Shown: positions 42,561-56,431 of the stretch, piece after piece
Numbering within the stretch: position 1 is the first letter of the stretch
Layout of the letters: every line of letters begins with the position of its first letter
Origin: Formicarius rufipectus
Lineage: Eukaryota; Chordata; Aves; Passeriformes; Formicariidae
Reading direction: 5' to 3'
Assembly: GCA_013399695.1 (NCBI GenBank)
Contig: VXAU01002072.1
Coordinates: 757,037-821,036, forward strand
DNA: 64,000 nucleotides
Program-made: the position numbers and the translations under genes
Notes under the pieces: generated by a model
The model's input: only the letters and a program-made list of their open reading frames with translations
Told to the model about the DNA's origin: nothing
The model's database searches: none

Positions 42561-45500
42561 GAAAAGAAATCATAGTTCTCAAACCACAATGAGCAAAAGG
42601 AAAAATATGAATTTGTTCATTCTTTGGAAAGTACTGCACCAAATCAACATTTTCACTTCTTTGTTTCATATGTTATGAAGGCTAAAAGTTTCTTGGAGAA
42701 CTTTCACATAGACTAAATTTGTCAAAACTAATGACTTCACAAATAAAAGAAAAAAAGCACGGGATACGGTGAAAACAAACATATATGCGTGTCTAAAGAC
42801 ACCTCAGAAGTCAATAAAATTAAGAGCAACATACTCATGGGGGGGAAAAAAAGTTATATTTTTGAAAATAAGTAGCATATGATAGTCATTTCATTTTTTA
42901 AATGGTTATTTCACTCTCAAGAAAATGAGATAAATCACTGAACATTAAGAGACAATGTTTCTGTAAAGCACCAGAGTACTGATAAAACAGGCTTTAAGAA
43001 GCGCATAAAGCAGTAGCACTGCTCGCCTCTATGCTGGATTCCAAATATTGAATCAGATGCACAAAGCATTATTTCTCTGATGAATTCGAAATGCAGAAGG
43101 ATAGTTCCAGCTCCACATAAGTGCTTCCTCAAAAACACATTTTTAAAAAAAGAGATTAGGTAAATTACATTTGTAATAGCTTAATACTAAGATCTGATTA
43201 ATTTTAGACAGGTACGTATACCCAGGACTTGAACAATGCTTCAACACAATTCATTTAATATTAACTAGAAGACTATTACTAAAATAGCTTATAAAAAATA
43301 GCCATTTTCCTATGCATTTACAAGGTTTCTTAAAAGGCTACTTTCATATTTCACTTGATGTTTAAGTGCTTGTTAACACAGTTACAGGACTGATCCTATT
43401 TAGAGAAGCAAAAATATAATGAGTACTACATAAACTACCAGTAACATTTCCCATCCTACTGACACCAAAAAAATTCCAATCATGTTACTTCTTGGATCAC
43501 TCCAAAATTGAAACTACTTCAGAGAGAACTAAGAGCAGTTTTTTAAGAAGCATATGAGCCTCAGACATGAAATTATTTTGCTTACAGTGGTTTGAGAGCA
43601 GAAAAATCAGAGAATAAACATGAAATATGGAGTACAAAGTCTACATACATATCAACTGTTACAATGTTTTTCTTTTGTCTTTGCAATTCAATCCAAATCC
43701 AGTTTAAATAGGAAATAACCCAATAACAAAAACATAAAATGAAAAATTCAACATTCAGCAGTTATAGAAATTCAGACAGATTAAGATTGGGACAATGAAT
43801 CAGCTAGAAATACATCATTAAGTATCAGATAAATTAAAAAAAATTCTGCCTGAAAAAAGAGCCAGGACTCACGCTGATGAAGTTACATTACTATTCTGTT
43901 TGTACACATTAATTTTACTGTTAGTCCTTCTAAATATTGTTCTACTGGGTTCTTAGTTTTTTGACTAATACTGGTTAAACGTGTTAAATCTACTGTTCTC
44001 TTTTACTTATATAGACTTTCTGTAAGTAAAGGCAAGATGTTCCAAGGAGACATTCAGCTTACAGTAATTCAGGTGAATTGATTATCAATGTACATGAAGC
44101 CTTACTGAAGTGAAGGCACAAAAATCTTGCAAGAATTTAATTTGAAATCATGAAGTGTACAAACAGAAGTGTAAGCACCTGCTATGGTACAACTAAACTT
44201 TTAATGGAATTTTATTGTTATAAACACATTTTGTAAGTTACTCCAATTTAACCCATCTCTATAAAGGTAATACAGTACAAACCAAATTTCACTGTTTACA
44301 AAAATGTTCACACTGGACCTTTAAAATCCTTCTGAACTAGACGTGTAACACTTTGGAAAAAATGCCAGTACAGTATCACAGTTATGACTATAGGTACACA
44401 ATTAGAAGTATAGGTGCCATTCATAGGCTGCAGGCACAGAGGCAACTTCATGTTGTCTGGCAAAACACAGTAATAAGGGAGATAACTCTTTTCAGCACTG
44501 TTGATATTTATTAAATGACTGAGTGTTAAATCTGCTTATGAATATTATTCAATGTAAAAAATGAAACAAAAAATGTATGGCAACATACATCTTAGTGAAA
44601 ATGAAACATACAAACCAGGAGATAACTATTATTTCTCTTATATGTGTATAAATATATAAAACCAAAACTCAATAAAGCTCTTCTTCATTAAGACAGCAAC
44701 AAGACAAAATGTTTACAACTTAAAAAAATACCAAATGCTTTTATTTACATGTAGTATTCTAAATTGGCCCTTTAAACAAAGTTCTTAGGACTTATTTTCT
44801 TCACACAAGGGAATCTTACCAACACACCCCTTGAAAAAAAAGAGAGGCCCCAGCACATAACAAAGCTGAAGGATGTTGCAAATATAAATCCCACCTGAAC
44901 TGAGACTGAAACCACAGCCTCATTTTAAAATTGTTCTTTGGAAATTATAAAATGCAACCTTATGCTGTTTGGTATGTTTTCTTGGGGTAACACAGTATGG
45001 AATCTACACTTGGCATAGTAAGTCAACATCTACATGCACAACACCAAATACACAAAAACTAAAGTTAGATTAATAAAGTATGCCAGGGGTTAAAAAAATT
45101 ATCTTCAATTCCAGGCTACTAACAATTTTTAGTATGGCTTCCTCATCTACACCAGAAGGAAAACAGTCTGGAAATGCATCTGTTACTCAGCTCAAAGGTT
45201 ACCTTTATTAGTAAGAACTATTTGCAAATATCAAAAATATGCAGTTATCATAAAAGCTAAAATCCAGGTCAATAGAAGAAACTACATTTACTTTTGTTAT
45301 ATCTGTATTTCTATGTTCTGTTATTAAAAACTACAGTTACTATTTTGATTAAATTCCAAAAATATTTCTACCAATCCATCTTTTAATGGCAAAAAGTAGT
45401 ATTAACAGAAATACACTGCCAAGTTTATTTCGTTTTCCATGTTTCACCTTCCTATTTAAGCCTTTGATTCCCCTTCTCTAGGTTGGTTACTTCTTTGTGT

Positions 45501-46886
45501 CTCCTGTTAGTATATGAACCCAAGACAACACTCCACTTAATTCATTCTTAACACAATAGAGCATTTAGCATCTGAATTCATTCTCTCTCAAAAGAGTCAG
45601 CGACACAAAAGTCTGACTGAAAAACTGACATTTAACTCATACAAAACTGCATTTTTACTTAGGAGTATACTACATTTTATATGATTTCTAAAAAGTTTTA
45701 ATCTGTAACTTCAGTAAAATAACTTCCATTAATAAATAACACATGCAAATCTGGAAACGAAATCTGAGGTTAAATGTAAGAAATGGAAGCTGGGTAGGCA
45801 GGCAGTCTGCAAGCTTCAATTTCAGTGTAGATGCAGTGGTAAGTTCTTTTAAAAAGGGAAAAGATCACTACAGAGTAACTATTAGGTAGGGTGTTTTCTC
45901 CAGTTGTCAAATACAAGGAATTACAGGTGGCTTCAATTCCCAATCCTCAAAATGGTACATTATATAATGTAAATAATTCTATGTATTTTAAAGCTCTCAG
46001 CAGTACATTGAAAAAAAGCATTGCTTAGCATGCTACTCTAGCTGTCTAGACATCTGATGCATGCATGACTTCAGATATATGGAATAAAAGAACACATTAG
46101 TTTGAAAACAATCAGAAAAGAATCAACCCTTGTGGCATACGTTTTTACTATTCTTCAGAAAATGAAAAATCAGGGTGGTGGGGAACAATTAATCGTAAAT
46201 TTTACTGAAGGTTAACACGCAAATTTAGCTAGAAGGCAGAAGATACTGACAAGTCACATGTCATAAAATAAAGAGCAAAATCCAGCTTTATTTCCTGAAT
46301 TTGACTAAAACTCATGAGGAAAAACAAAGGAAAAACAACACAAAACAACAAACCTCACAAACACAACCTCCACCAAAATCACCACTCTACTTGTGCAAGG
46401 ACAACTTTATGTACCTTGAAATAATCCAGACACAATCTATAAAGGGCTAAATGCTGCAAGTCCTTACACAAGTAGATTTTAAAATATAAAAATCAGTATT
46501 TTTAAATACAATCAAGAAATAAACCCGTAAATATCATGTAATCTTCTAAGATTACCAAGGGAGTGGCCTAGCTTATTGACTTTTTAAGAACTGGTTCCAC
46601 CACATTTCATAAAAACTGGGAACGTTACTACCAGCTAAATTAAAACAAGTGGCATGCAGAATGCAGAATTACACAAAGGCTTCCTCCCTCCCAACACCAG
46701 TTACCTGTCGTTACTTACCTATGTTCATGTCAGGTGCTGTAAGAAGAAAGTGATTCAGTACATGCTGCAGTTTCATTTAAATGCAGACATCAATGGTACA
46801 AATAACCTCAAACCCACAGTGATTACTTTTAGTAAGTCAGTAACAGTAAAGTTACATGAAAGAACATGAAACAAATGCTCACCTTC

Positions 46887-47076
46887 TTAACGGTGACGGT
46901 ATTCTCTCTCTCTGTCTCGTTCTCTGTCGCGATCTCTGTCGCGATCACGGTGTCTCTCTCTTTCACGGCTTCTTTCCCGATAATAGTCATCATGACGATC
47001 TCTACTACGTGATTTGTGTCGCCGACTTTTTTCTCGTGACCTACTGTGGTCCCTCTCTCTGGATCGTTCACGTCTT
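46887..47076 (-). other. CPSF6: CPSF6 terminal exon with RD/RE dipeptide repeats
   Basis: 62 codons plus stop. The end reads as repeated Arg-Asp and Arg-Glu (RDRDRDRDRERDRERE) before YRHR. The DNA has short tandem units of the CGCGACAGAGAT type, so length variation by slippage is possible. An overlapping minus-strand ORF in another frame (46,829-47,071) is not real. Confidence 0.93.
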
Positions 47077-50000
47077 CTAAAAGAAATTACTTCATTAAAT
47101 TTTTCTTCAAAATACTAGTCAGTCCCATACCTCTCTTACACTCTGCTTATGAGTAAGGATGTGACCAAAAACAGGTAAGAGAGAAATATCTGTTCACTGT
47201 GAGGCAGGTACGTTTTTGTATACAACATTAAAGACCGCTGATATCAACAGTGGTGGCTAAGAACTCAGTTACAGGTAGTAAGGGGCACCCACTTTCTACT
47301 CCAGCACAGTCAGAATGCATGTGCTCAGACTGGAGGATGAGATGACTGACACCAGTTGGGGGAAATGCACCATAACTCAAACAATCACTACAGCATGACA
47401 GGTAATCCATGTATATAAAGAATGTGCCAAAACCACTAACACAAAACTAAGAGTTAAAATTTAAGCCAGTCAGATCAATTTTGAAATGAGGGCTAGCTAA
47501 AAGGCACCTTTTCTAAGTTCAGGAAACACTTACTTGGTTCTTTCACACATTCCATGTGCAACTCAGCAAGTCACTAAGCTTCTTACACGACTTAGTTTCA
47601 GTTTCTTCTCTGTGAACTAGTCCTGAACTACACCCTCTCTTTTGTAAGTAAGAACAGATGGAAGAGGAAAGTTTTACCTGGATCCAGAACCATAAGACTT
47701 GGACTCAATTCCATGAAGGCAGTCCTGAAGAGAACTAATAAGTACTTTACAGCGATCATCTGCAGATACTTTGGACTGCTTAATTAAGGAAATTGCAGTT
47801 ACCAGGGTCTCTATAGCACTTCCATAGTCCCCTGAAAACAATGTAAGATCAGGATCAGAAAACTAGGCAAATTAAAACACAAATTTTTATCTCTAACAGC
47901 ATTACCATTTTGAGTATCTTCTCTTCAACAGCCATCTAGACTATTTACTGCAGAACCAAATATTGATACTGTTCAGATCAGTACTCAGAAGGCATTCTCG
48001 GAAACTAACTGAAGCACAGTACTAAATCAGTCATAAGATGTACCTAAATTCATCATCCTATTTCCTATTATCCTAGGAAAATGTGGCTTCAGGCCTTTCA
48101 GGTTCCTAAAGAGAACCCTATCAATTCTTTTTAGTTGAGAAGAATAGCAAACATACTGAGTTTTACTAACCAGCACTGGCATCTGATACAGCTCTCGAAA
48201 TGGCACTGCTTGAGATCGCCCTATTTCTATTCATAATTTCTTCAAATTCTGCTTCACTTAGAGGTGTCCTTGCAGCATCCATTTCTCTGCAAGCAATAAA
48301 ACTAGTATTTAAAAGGTTAAGGAGAACTTCAGAAACTATTCAACAATTCAACAATCCAAGTTTGCAACTTTAAGCAGTGACAAACAGAAAAGAAAGCAGG
48401 ATCTGGGTTTGGTTTTGGTTTTTGTTAAGGACCATTGTTACAGTATAAAATCCTGAAAGCTAAAACAAAAACAAACAACAAAAAACAAAAACACCCAACC
48501 ATACAAAAACCCCAAAAACCAATTATTACATTGCTGTTTAAACAGACTTATTTTTTGTTCATCCCATCTATTTAAAACATTCAGCAGCACTTAATATTGT
48601 GCTTTACAAATATTTAGAATTTTCATAAAATTCTTGAAGGTATGTAAATATTCCCAATTGTATGAATGTGGAAATACATGTACATAGGCAATGCAACTTT
48701 GAACAAAATTAGAGATAATTTTTAGTACAATATTGGAATCAGAACTATATGATCCTGTTTCCCAGATCTCAACTAAGACCAGAACGCTGTAACTTTTGAA
48801 AAACAAATACAGTTATCGTCTTTAAAACACTCAATTTTCTGAATGCTATATCAACATTTTACAGCAATTTTTTTAATTTTTTTTTTTAATTTCTGGTCAG
48901 GTTCAAGGTGCTCCAATTTAATTACCAAACTAGTCACAATATGGAGGAAGCAATAAAGCAGAATCCTCATACTCATTACACTTTAATTATCAGCTACCTA
49001 TACAGGGTTTACAAAGTCACAGAAGTAAACCTAAATTTTCCCAAAAGTTTTGCAGTGTCCTATTAGCCAGTCTCTGTGTCATATAGAAAATTTGGAGAAA
49101 TGTGTTAGAGACAAATGCTGAGACTGTCAAACTGGCCCACTGCTTGATATTTCTAGAACAGTGTTAGTTCTTCTGGTAGAAAGAAAATGCAGAATAATAA
49201 GCAATGCTATCCTCTTAATTGCAAGAAGTGGAACAAGATCCTATAGCCAGTTTAGCATAAGAGGAAATGTCTAAAAATTCATACCTCCCTGAGTTTTGAG
49301 TATTATTTTTCGTGTGCCTCCCATAGAATGGAATATGTAATTTTTCTCTTATGGACATGTTATTTCCAGTGAAACGCCTATGATATATAATTAATGACAA
49401 TTTAAATAGTTATGGATGATAGCTTTAACATTATTAATGAAAATATTGGACAGTAAGTTATACTGTCCTATTCCCACTCCTTCCCTCCCCAAACATTCTA
49501 TAAACTGCAGACAACCTTGATTTTGTCCATCAAAAAACACCCAACACCTTATAGTCTTCTTATATTTCAGGCAATTAAACCAAATGCTTGAAATTCAAAA
49601 GTTTCTCTATATGAACATAGTCTGTACAAACGCTTGAGGTTTTTTAAACTTGGTGATAAAGGAATCAAAGCAAAGCATTTTAAGACAGAGAAGTGTGTCT
49701 CATGTTAGCAGTAAAATTACTACTGAAAAATTCAAATCTAACTGTAAAAAGTGTCTTTCTTACAATTTATATAAAAATTTGCTGTGACAAATACAAATAT
49801 GGTGAAAATTAAGAAACAGCAGCAAGACAGAGATGCTTGAAATCACAGATGAAAAAGATGTTTCAAACAAGATGTGAAACACTTGACAAATTGAGCCAGA
49901 GACTTAAAAACTGTCCCACATAGGATTAACCATAGAAAAAGCCACTGCTACAAACACAGCAAGATTGCACCAATCGAGCAGAAACATTTTGACAGGAAAG

Positions 50001-53000
50001 GAAGATAAAAGACTTGCAGTAAATTCACACCTGGCTTTTGAGACAAACACTAACTCTTAATTAAATCCCGAAGAAAAAAGGGACAAGCAATGCTACTGAA
50101 AGATGAAAATGGCACGAGCTTGGTATGACCTCAACATACACACATTCAAAAAGGAACTCCAGAGCATTCTCAAAAGGCAGCCTGCAAAGCATGATGATAC
50201 AAGTAAAAGTCAGAATTTCAAGTTAAGACAGAAGCACAACCAGAAGCTGCTGCATCAGAAGTGATATACAAGTTTACATGTGGAACACATGGAATGATGA
50301 CACTTCTAAATACAGTGAAGACAAACAATTCAGAGCTGAAAGAGGGAAAGTGAGACTACTGGTGTTGAATTTCAGGATTTTCTTACTGCTGCAAACATGT
50401 TTCTCAGATATATTTCCCTGGAGAAGTTAAAAGGGGCAAACTACAAGGCTGTTGAGATCCCTTTGGGCCCTATTTCTAATTGCTTCTAACATTTGCATTA
50501 AAAGGGAAAAACCAAACGCTTCCTACAAGAGGAGTAAAATCTGCTACCCAAGCACATTAGACCAAAGAACTCACCTTCCAGGTGGCCCATAGTCACCTCT
50601 GTCATATGGTGGAGGTCGGCCATATGGATCTGTCGGAGGTGGGCCACGGCTGTCCGAAGCAGGTATGCCACTATTGGCAGGTGGGGGGAAGAAAGCTGGA
50701 TTCACATGTGGTGCTGGTGGTGGAGCACCTGGAGGTGGCCCAGGGAGATGTGGAGGAGGAGCAAGAGTCAGGGGTGGCCCAAGAGGGCCAGGCGGACGAG
50801 GGGGAAATGGACCCGGAGGTGGAGGTGGACCCTGCTGAGGTGGTGGTGGACCTGGTGGTGGCCCATAGCCTGGAACTGGTGGTGGAGGGCCTGGAGGAAG
50901 TGGCCCAAGTGGAGGCTGACCAAAAGGTTGTCCTGGAAACAGAACTGGTGGTGGTGGACGGTCACCACGATTAGGAGGTCCAGCTAATGGAGGTGGGAGG
51001 ACCTGACCAGGAGGTGGAGGGCCTGGTGGACCTGGTGGGCCAGGAGGACCTAAAGGTGGACGTGGGGGAGTTTGTCCAGCTAAAATAAAGAAATAAAAAA
51101 TAAAAATAAAAACAAACAAAATTGAGTGAATGAATACAAAGAAATAAAATACTTACACATTCTTGCTTTTTATTTTTAATTCTTAAAAGCAACAACAAAA
51201 AACCAAGAGACCCTCACTGAACATTGTGCAACATATACAACACATGCACAGTCCCACTTTGGGTACAGTAGCCTGGAAAATTTTTAATTTATCTGTATGT
51301 ATTGCTACTAGATATGTAGAGATATCTAAAGAGAATAACATTATCTTGAAAACTGACAACTACCCCTACCCATCCCAATCACCAACTGCTATTATTACCA
51401 AAACCCCCAAAAGCTTAGAAAAGCTAAAAACATTGCATCCTCCTTATGCCTGCAGCTAGTCTTTCACATGTAGCTTAAGATACAATATATTAAAAATATG
51501 GGAAAAGCTATATTGGAGAAGGTAATATAAATGCAGCATCCAAATCCACTATCAGGTTCTCATTAGTGGTCTTTCAACTTGACCATGTCCCTTTGCTGAT
51601 AGACAATCTACTACTGAACATTTACTAAAAAATATTTCAGTCAAAAAAAGAACTTAACTGAAGTGCAAACCTAATTGTTTAGCAGGTTTCTTCCTGCCTA
51701 TCAAATACCTGACTAAACACGAACACCTCTTCTTCAAATTTCTGGTATTTTAAGTGCCAACTAACTGACCTGTCAGTGAACATGAATCAAAGCTGAATTT
51801 TTGATTATGTGCAAACTTGTTATACAATAAGGAAATCAGTTACGTTACAGTCTGCAACACAGTCATTCTCACCCCATGCAGGAAATCAGAAAACCTGAAC
51901 TACACTGCCCTAAAGCCAAATCCTTGTGCTAAAATGATCTAATTTTTCATATTTAAAAAATATGTATACTGACATACTATAAAGAATGTACCTAAAAATG
52001 TTATCTTGCTATTGAATTTAGTAAGTACTCTGTTGAATATCAACAAAGAAACAGTCAAATCCTACAGTCTAGCTATGAACACTGCTCATTACTAAATTGC
52101 CTTGATCTTTATCATTTCCTAAATAAGTATGCCACATTAAAACAAGAAAACACAAACAAAAACTCCATATATGAGTAATTTTACCTGGGAAAGGTGGTGG
52201 TGGCCCTCCTGGTCCGGCCGGTCCAGGGAATCTGTCTCCACCTGGAATGGCACCTGGGAAACGGCCTCGACCTCGATTACTAGGTGGAAATGCTGCTCTT
52301 GAGCTTCCTCCTGGGGGACCAGCTTTACCTTCCCCAGACATCTGGCCAGACTGTGTGGCTGAGACAGAAAAGCAGAGGTGTCATTACATCAGAAGAGGTT
52401 AAAGAATTTTAACACTTGGTCTAAAGTTTTATGCAGTGCTAAAGCATGACCCTATGAGCACCAGCTTGTACCCAAACCCAATGCATTTGGGGAGGAAAAT
52501 GTGCTTTGTTGAAATATGGCAGTGTTACACTATGCCCCATATTAATGGAAGAGCACCTGGAGAGACTGTTAGTCCTTCCTTCAGTGCAACCCAAGGCCAC
52601 AAATTATTAGGACTGAGAACCACAAGACGTGGTGCTGAAGTACAATACAGAACCTTTCTTCCCTATTCTGTCAAAAACAGACAGTCCACACTTTGGAATT
52701 TAGTCCAGTTTGTCTACAAATGTTAATCTAAATGCACTTGTGTGGGTTTTTTTTTCAAATTATAACCAATTACTAGAAATTCAAAAAGCATCTCCAGCTG
52801 TTAAGACAAGAATTGCACAAAGCTGTAACTTTTTTTCAGAGTGCAGCAGCTCTGTGGTGTATTCAGTGATTTATTTCAACAAAGACACAATTTGATTCCA
52901 AGTATTTCGTAGCTATTTTAAACTATGGAGAAGTTATCAGATGCTGAGAAAAAAACCTGCCATACTACTTTTTCTGCTTTTCCAAGAAAAAGAAAAGCTT

Positions 53001-56000
53001 ACTTTTCCTTGACTGCATTTCAAATTGACTCAGAAATTGTTTATTACATGGAGTTACAACAGGATTCTGCCCATGCAATTCTCTTTTAGGCAACAAATCC
53101 ATCAACTTTTTGGAGGATGCTTCTGATCCCACACCCACAAGGGCAAACCTGAAAGGAAACAAAAAAAAATTACACCATAACTTTTCCATTTTCTGGACAT
53201 CCTGATGCCTCATGAAAAAGATTACACATAATAAGCAAGAGAGAATACTTGAAAACTAGATACCGAAATTGTCTCACAGACCTTAGTCCAGTTTTCAGAA
53301 AAGATAAAACAACTTATTCTAGGACATAAATGAAGAAAAAAGTGCAAGTACAAGATGCAACAAAGTATATCACAATAAAGGCAGCTTTTTCGTATGGGAT
53401 CAATACACCACATAATGAATTCATATGACCAAGTTATTATTAAGCATAGACTGTGTGCTCATTACTACCAAGGAGACAGAAAAGCACATTCATGCAATGA
53501 AATTTAGGTTGACCCTTAAAAATGGGCTCAAGCACTCACTGTCAATAGCTAATGGAAAATAAAGATGTAAAGAAAGATTTAATCACAAAGACTGGGGGAG
53601 TAGTATTTACATTATGAGGAACAACTATCACTACCACATTAAGAGAAATCTAGGAATGGTCTTAATGGGGACAGCCAACAAGCTTTAACTCACAAAATAA
53701 TGAGACACACATTACCATCATAAAATTTTATGCCTGAAATTTAAGTCATTAGTATGAAATGATATGTCCAATCATTTCTGGATCAACAAGCAAAGATTAT
53801 TAGTTCACAGACTGATAGTTATGAAAATTGAGAACACCTTCCCCATTTTCACGCTCCCAAACTTCAGTCCATGTACACATACAGAAAAAACAAATGACAA
53901 GTTCTTACCCTTTAGACTGGCCATTAGCACGATTTTCAAAAAATTTTATCTCCAAAATATCATTTACCCCCAGTGAGTGAACTGCTTCAGTTAAATCTTC
54001 ATCTGTTGTCCACTGAAAAATATTTTGAATATTCAAGTATAAAAGCTTATCTAAAACACCAGGATAGGGCAACTAAGTTTTCCATGGATTTTTTTGTGGG
54101 GGGGTGTGTGTGTGAAATTGATCCAGAGGAATACTTTATTCAGGCTGTCAATGTATTCTCACCTTTGCAAAGCAGTCATTGTTATTTTACAATTCTCAGA
54201 AAATTGTTTTTTTAATATACATTCTTCCCCATATGCCACCTTGCATCAATGCCATTCACACAGCACACCAGTTATAGTATGGTTTTGTAATTGAGTAACT
54301 TTTGTCTTCTGAAAGTACTATGCTTAAACTGGGCTAATGAAATAGTATTGAATATAACAGTATTGAAATACTGCTACTTTTTCCACACCCAGTCCGTATT
54401 TTCTCCCTCTGATTCTATTATTTACACGCAAACAACAATTTTTAGTATCTTACTAACCAGGTGCTCCTTGTGAAAGCTTTGAGTAGCGAGAGAGTTTAAT
54501 GAACTTCACGCTATTTGCACAAAAATAGAAGGATCTACAGACAAAGGAATGGAAACTAGTACATAAAACTGGTTAGAAACATGTTTCCACTTAACCAAAC
54601 CAACCTGCTGTAACTTCCTAATAATTACTACATGTTTAACAATTTCACTCATATCCAAAGACACATAAATACACTAATATTTATGGGTTTCCTCCTACTT
54701 TCTGTAACTCTGTCACTCCTTTAAATCTCATATGAGAAGTGCAAGACAGGTTTTCAAGGTTCTTAACTACTTATCCTGTCTCCCTCAAATCAAAGCCTCC
54801 TTTAAAAATTCAACAAATTATTTTCCTGAAAGCTAAACACAAAGAAAACACAATAGCAACACTAAATAAATGCATTTTCTGTGAATAATTTAATTTGCGA
54901 AGCCAAAGAGTAACAAGTACAAATTGCTGAACATTGCCCTAGCTGCTTTAGAAGTTCAGACATTCGACTTGGACAAGTTCAGCTAATTCATGCACATTTT
55001 ACTGATTCCATTCATGTATTTCACAATGGGACAACTGTTAAGGTAATGGCTCCTTTACTTACCTATTGAGTCCTGAAATACTGTTATAACCAATGCAAAA
55101 AACACCCATTCTTTTTCAAGTTTAACATTAGGAAGAAATGAATCAGAAAGGAAAAAAAATGAGTAAGAATTTTCCATGTGTGGACCTGAAGAATTTGATT
55201 TCATGTAAACAGATAAAAGCTCAACGTAATTCAGCTACTGATCAGCTCTTGCACTTTGTTTGCTTAATTGCAATTGATTGTAAAATGCTTTAATGCTAAC
55301 AAAGGCAGTTGCCTTAAGGGCGACTTCAGTTCAGTGAGTTATTGTAAACCTGTACTTCTTGGTAGAAGAAATAAGCCTCAAAACAAATATCTAAAAATGG
55401 TCAAGTTATGAGTCACTGCCGGTGGAAAAAGCCCCTGGAAAAATGTGAAAAGTAATTTCAAGATAATCCCAGAGAACCTTCCACCTCCTTTTAAATTAAA
55501 ACCTTCAGCAAGAGTTTACTGAAATTTGGATTTAAAGTATCTACAGACAAAGTATTCCATAGTTTAAACTCATTGTTTTCTTCCGTTCAGTTCTCTGGAA
55601 AATTTAAGACAGTAGCACAGATATCCCTTCGTAACACTTAAAACATGACAGAAACTTTAAAGTTTATATTTACTGAAAACTCAATTTTTAAGACATCAGG
55701 ACAGCTCCAGACAGGCTCACTAAAATTCAGGTAAAAGGATAAAAAAACATAACTAAAAACAAAAACAGAAAAAACCCCTCCAAATCAATAACAAAAACAC
55801 CTGCTTGTTTGTACTCATAATATTTAATATAAAACATTGTAAAGCAAAAAAAAAAAGTACAAATAGTTATTGTCCGTAATTAAAACTCCTGTCTACAACT
55901 AAATAGCAGTAAGACACTTACCCAAGTAAGATTTCCAATGTACAAGGCAATTCTCTTTCCAGTATATGTATAGACAACATTTGGTGCAGCTCCTTTACCT

Positions 56001-56131
56001 ACATCATCCCCAACAGATGGTGGGAGAGAATCCATGTAATCACGATCTTCTGGGGCATCTCCATTATTCGCAGATGGAGAAATTACATCATCATATAAAT
56101 CAATCTGATCATGCCCACCATATTCAGCCTC
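46887..56131 (-). CDS. CPSF6: Cleavage and polyadenylation specificity factor subunit 6 (CFIm68), first exon outside window
   Basis: CPSF6 is the 68-kDa subunit of cleavage factor Im; with NUDT21 it binds UGUA sites on pre-mRNA and shapes poly(A) site choice in the nucleus. Eight coding exons on the minus strand: 56,131-55,922; 54,012-53,909; 53,148-53,003; 52,358-52,185; 51,079-50,575; 48,286-48,171; 47,831-47,678; 47,076-46,887 (TAA). All have consensus splice sites and join in frame to 532 residues. About 20 residues of exon 1 are missing; the total would match the 551-residue human form. The RRM shows LYIGNL (RNP2) and GFALVGVG (RNP1). A 505-base exon encodes the proline-rich region with the capsid/CFIm-binding FG motif (PVLFPGQPFGQPPLG). 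The last exon encodes an RD/RE/RS-rich tail used for TNPO3 import. The human 37-residue alternative exon between 51,080 and 52,184 was not found. Confidence 0.97.
47077..50574. other. CPSF6: CPSF6 introns, 3' half
   Basis: Apart from the two exons at 47,678-47,831 and 48,171-48,286 these introns show nothing I can name: no CR1 terminus, no LTR, no ORF of note. The intron 48,287-50,574 is the largest of the group. Confidence 0.5.
50575..51079 (-). other. CPSF6: CPSF6 proline-rich exon
   Basis: A single 505-base exon codes for about 168 residues dominated by Pro and Gly (PPGPPGPPGPPPPGQ and similar), without an internal stop. The plus strand therefore carries long GGTGG-rich runs and two ORFs of 130 and 93 codons that are artefacts. 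The FG motif that docks on HIV-1 capsid in human CPSF6 is intact here. Confidence 0.95.
52359..55921. other. CPSF6: CPSF6 introns, 5' half
   Basis: Between exons at 53,003-53,148 and 53,909-54,012 the DNA is ordinary AT-rich intron. A short G run followed by (GT)n lies at about 54,097-54,113. No repeat family or small RNA gene recognised. Confidence 0.45.
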
Positions 56132-56431
56132 CTAAAATAAAAAAAGACACCTTGATTATATTTAGTAATAAACACTCAAGCTTACTTGAAACAAAAAGCT
56201 GTGATAACTGCCACATTCCAGAGACATGGTAAGTCTGATCCAACATCTACAAAATACCACAGCTGAAAAGCTAAATCCCAGTTTCATCCACATAAAACAT
56301 AAAATTCTTCTATTATGTTCCAAACTGCCAGGGGAAAGAAAATGTTTCTGGCCACTCTTCCATTGCAATACCTTTGCCCTTGTAACACAAGCCTTATTTC
56401 CAGAATTAAAAACATTAGAAAGCACAAGCAC

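Larger units (their letters stand above)
33401..46886 (-). other. Long AT-rich, repeat-poor block; may contain the CPSF6 3' UTR
   Basis: About 13.5 kb directly downstream of the CPSF6 stop shows no CR1 terminus, no LTR and no ORF worth calling. It is uniformly AT-rich, with many short T- or A-rich runs and several minus-strand AATAAA sites (for example near 46,288, 45,425 and 34,043). The CPSF6 3' UTR must start at 46,886 and run left, but its end cannot be fixed from sequence. A poly(A) run of about 16 lies at 33,797 and AC repeats near 33,062. Confidence 0.4.

Noticed and set aside
46829..47071. 80-codon minus ORF overlapping the last CPSF6 exon
   Set aside because: Shifted frame over the RD/RE repeat; the CPSF6 frame has the correct splice phase and the conserved ending YRHR.
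50582..50987. Two plus-strand ORFs (130 and 93 codons) rich in Trp, Glu and Val
   Set aside because: They are the antisense of the proline-rich CPSF6 exon; the GGTGG repeats keep frames open.
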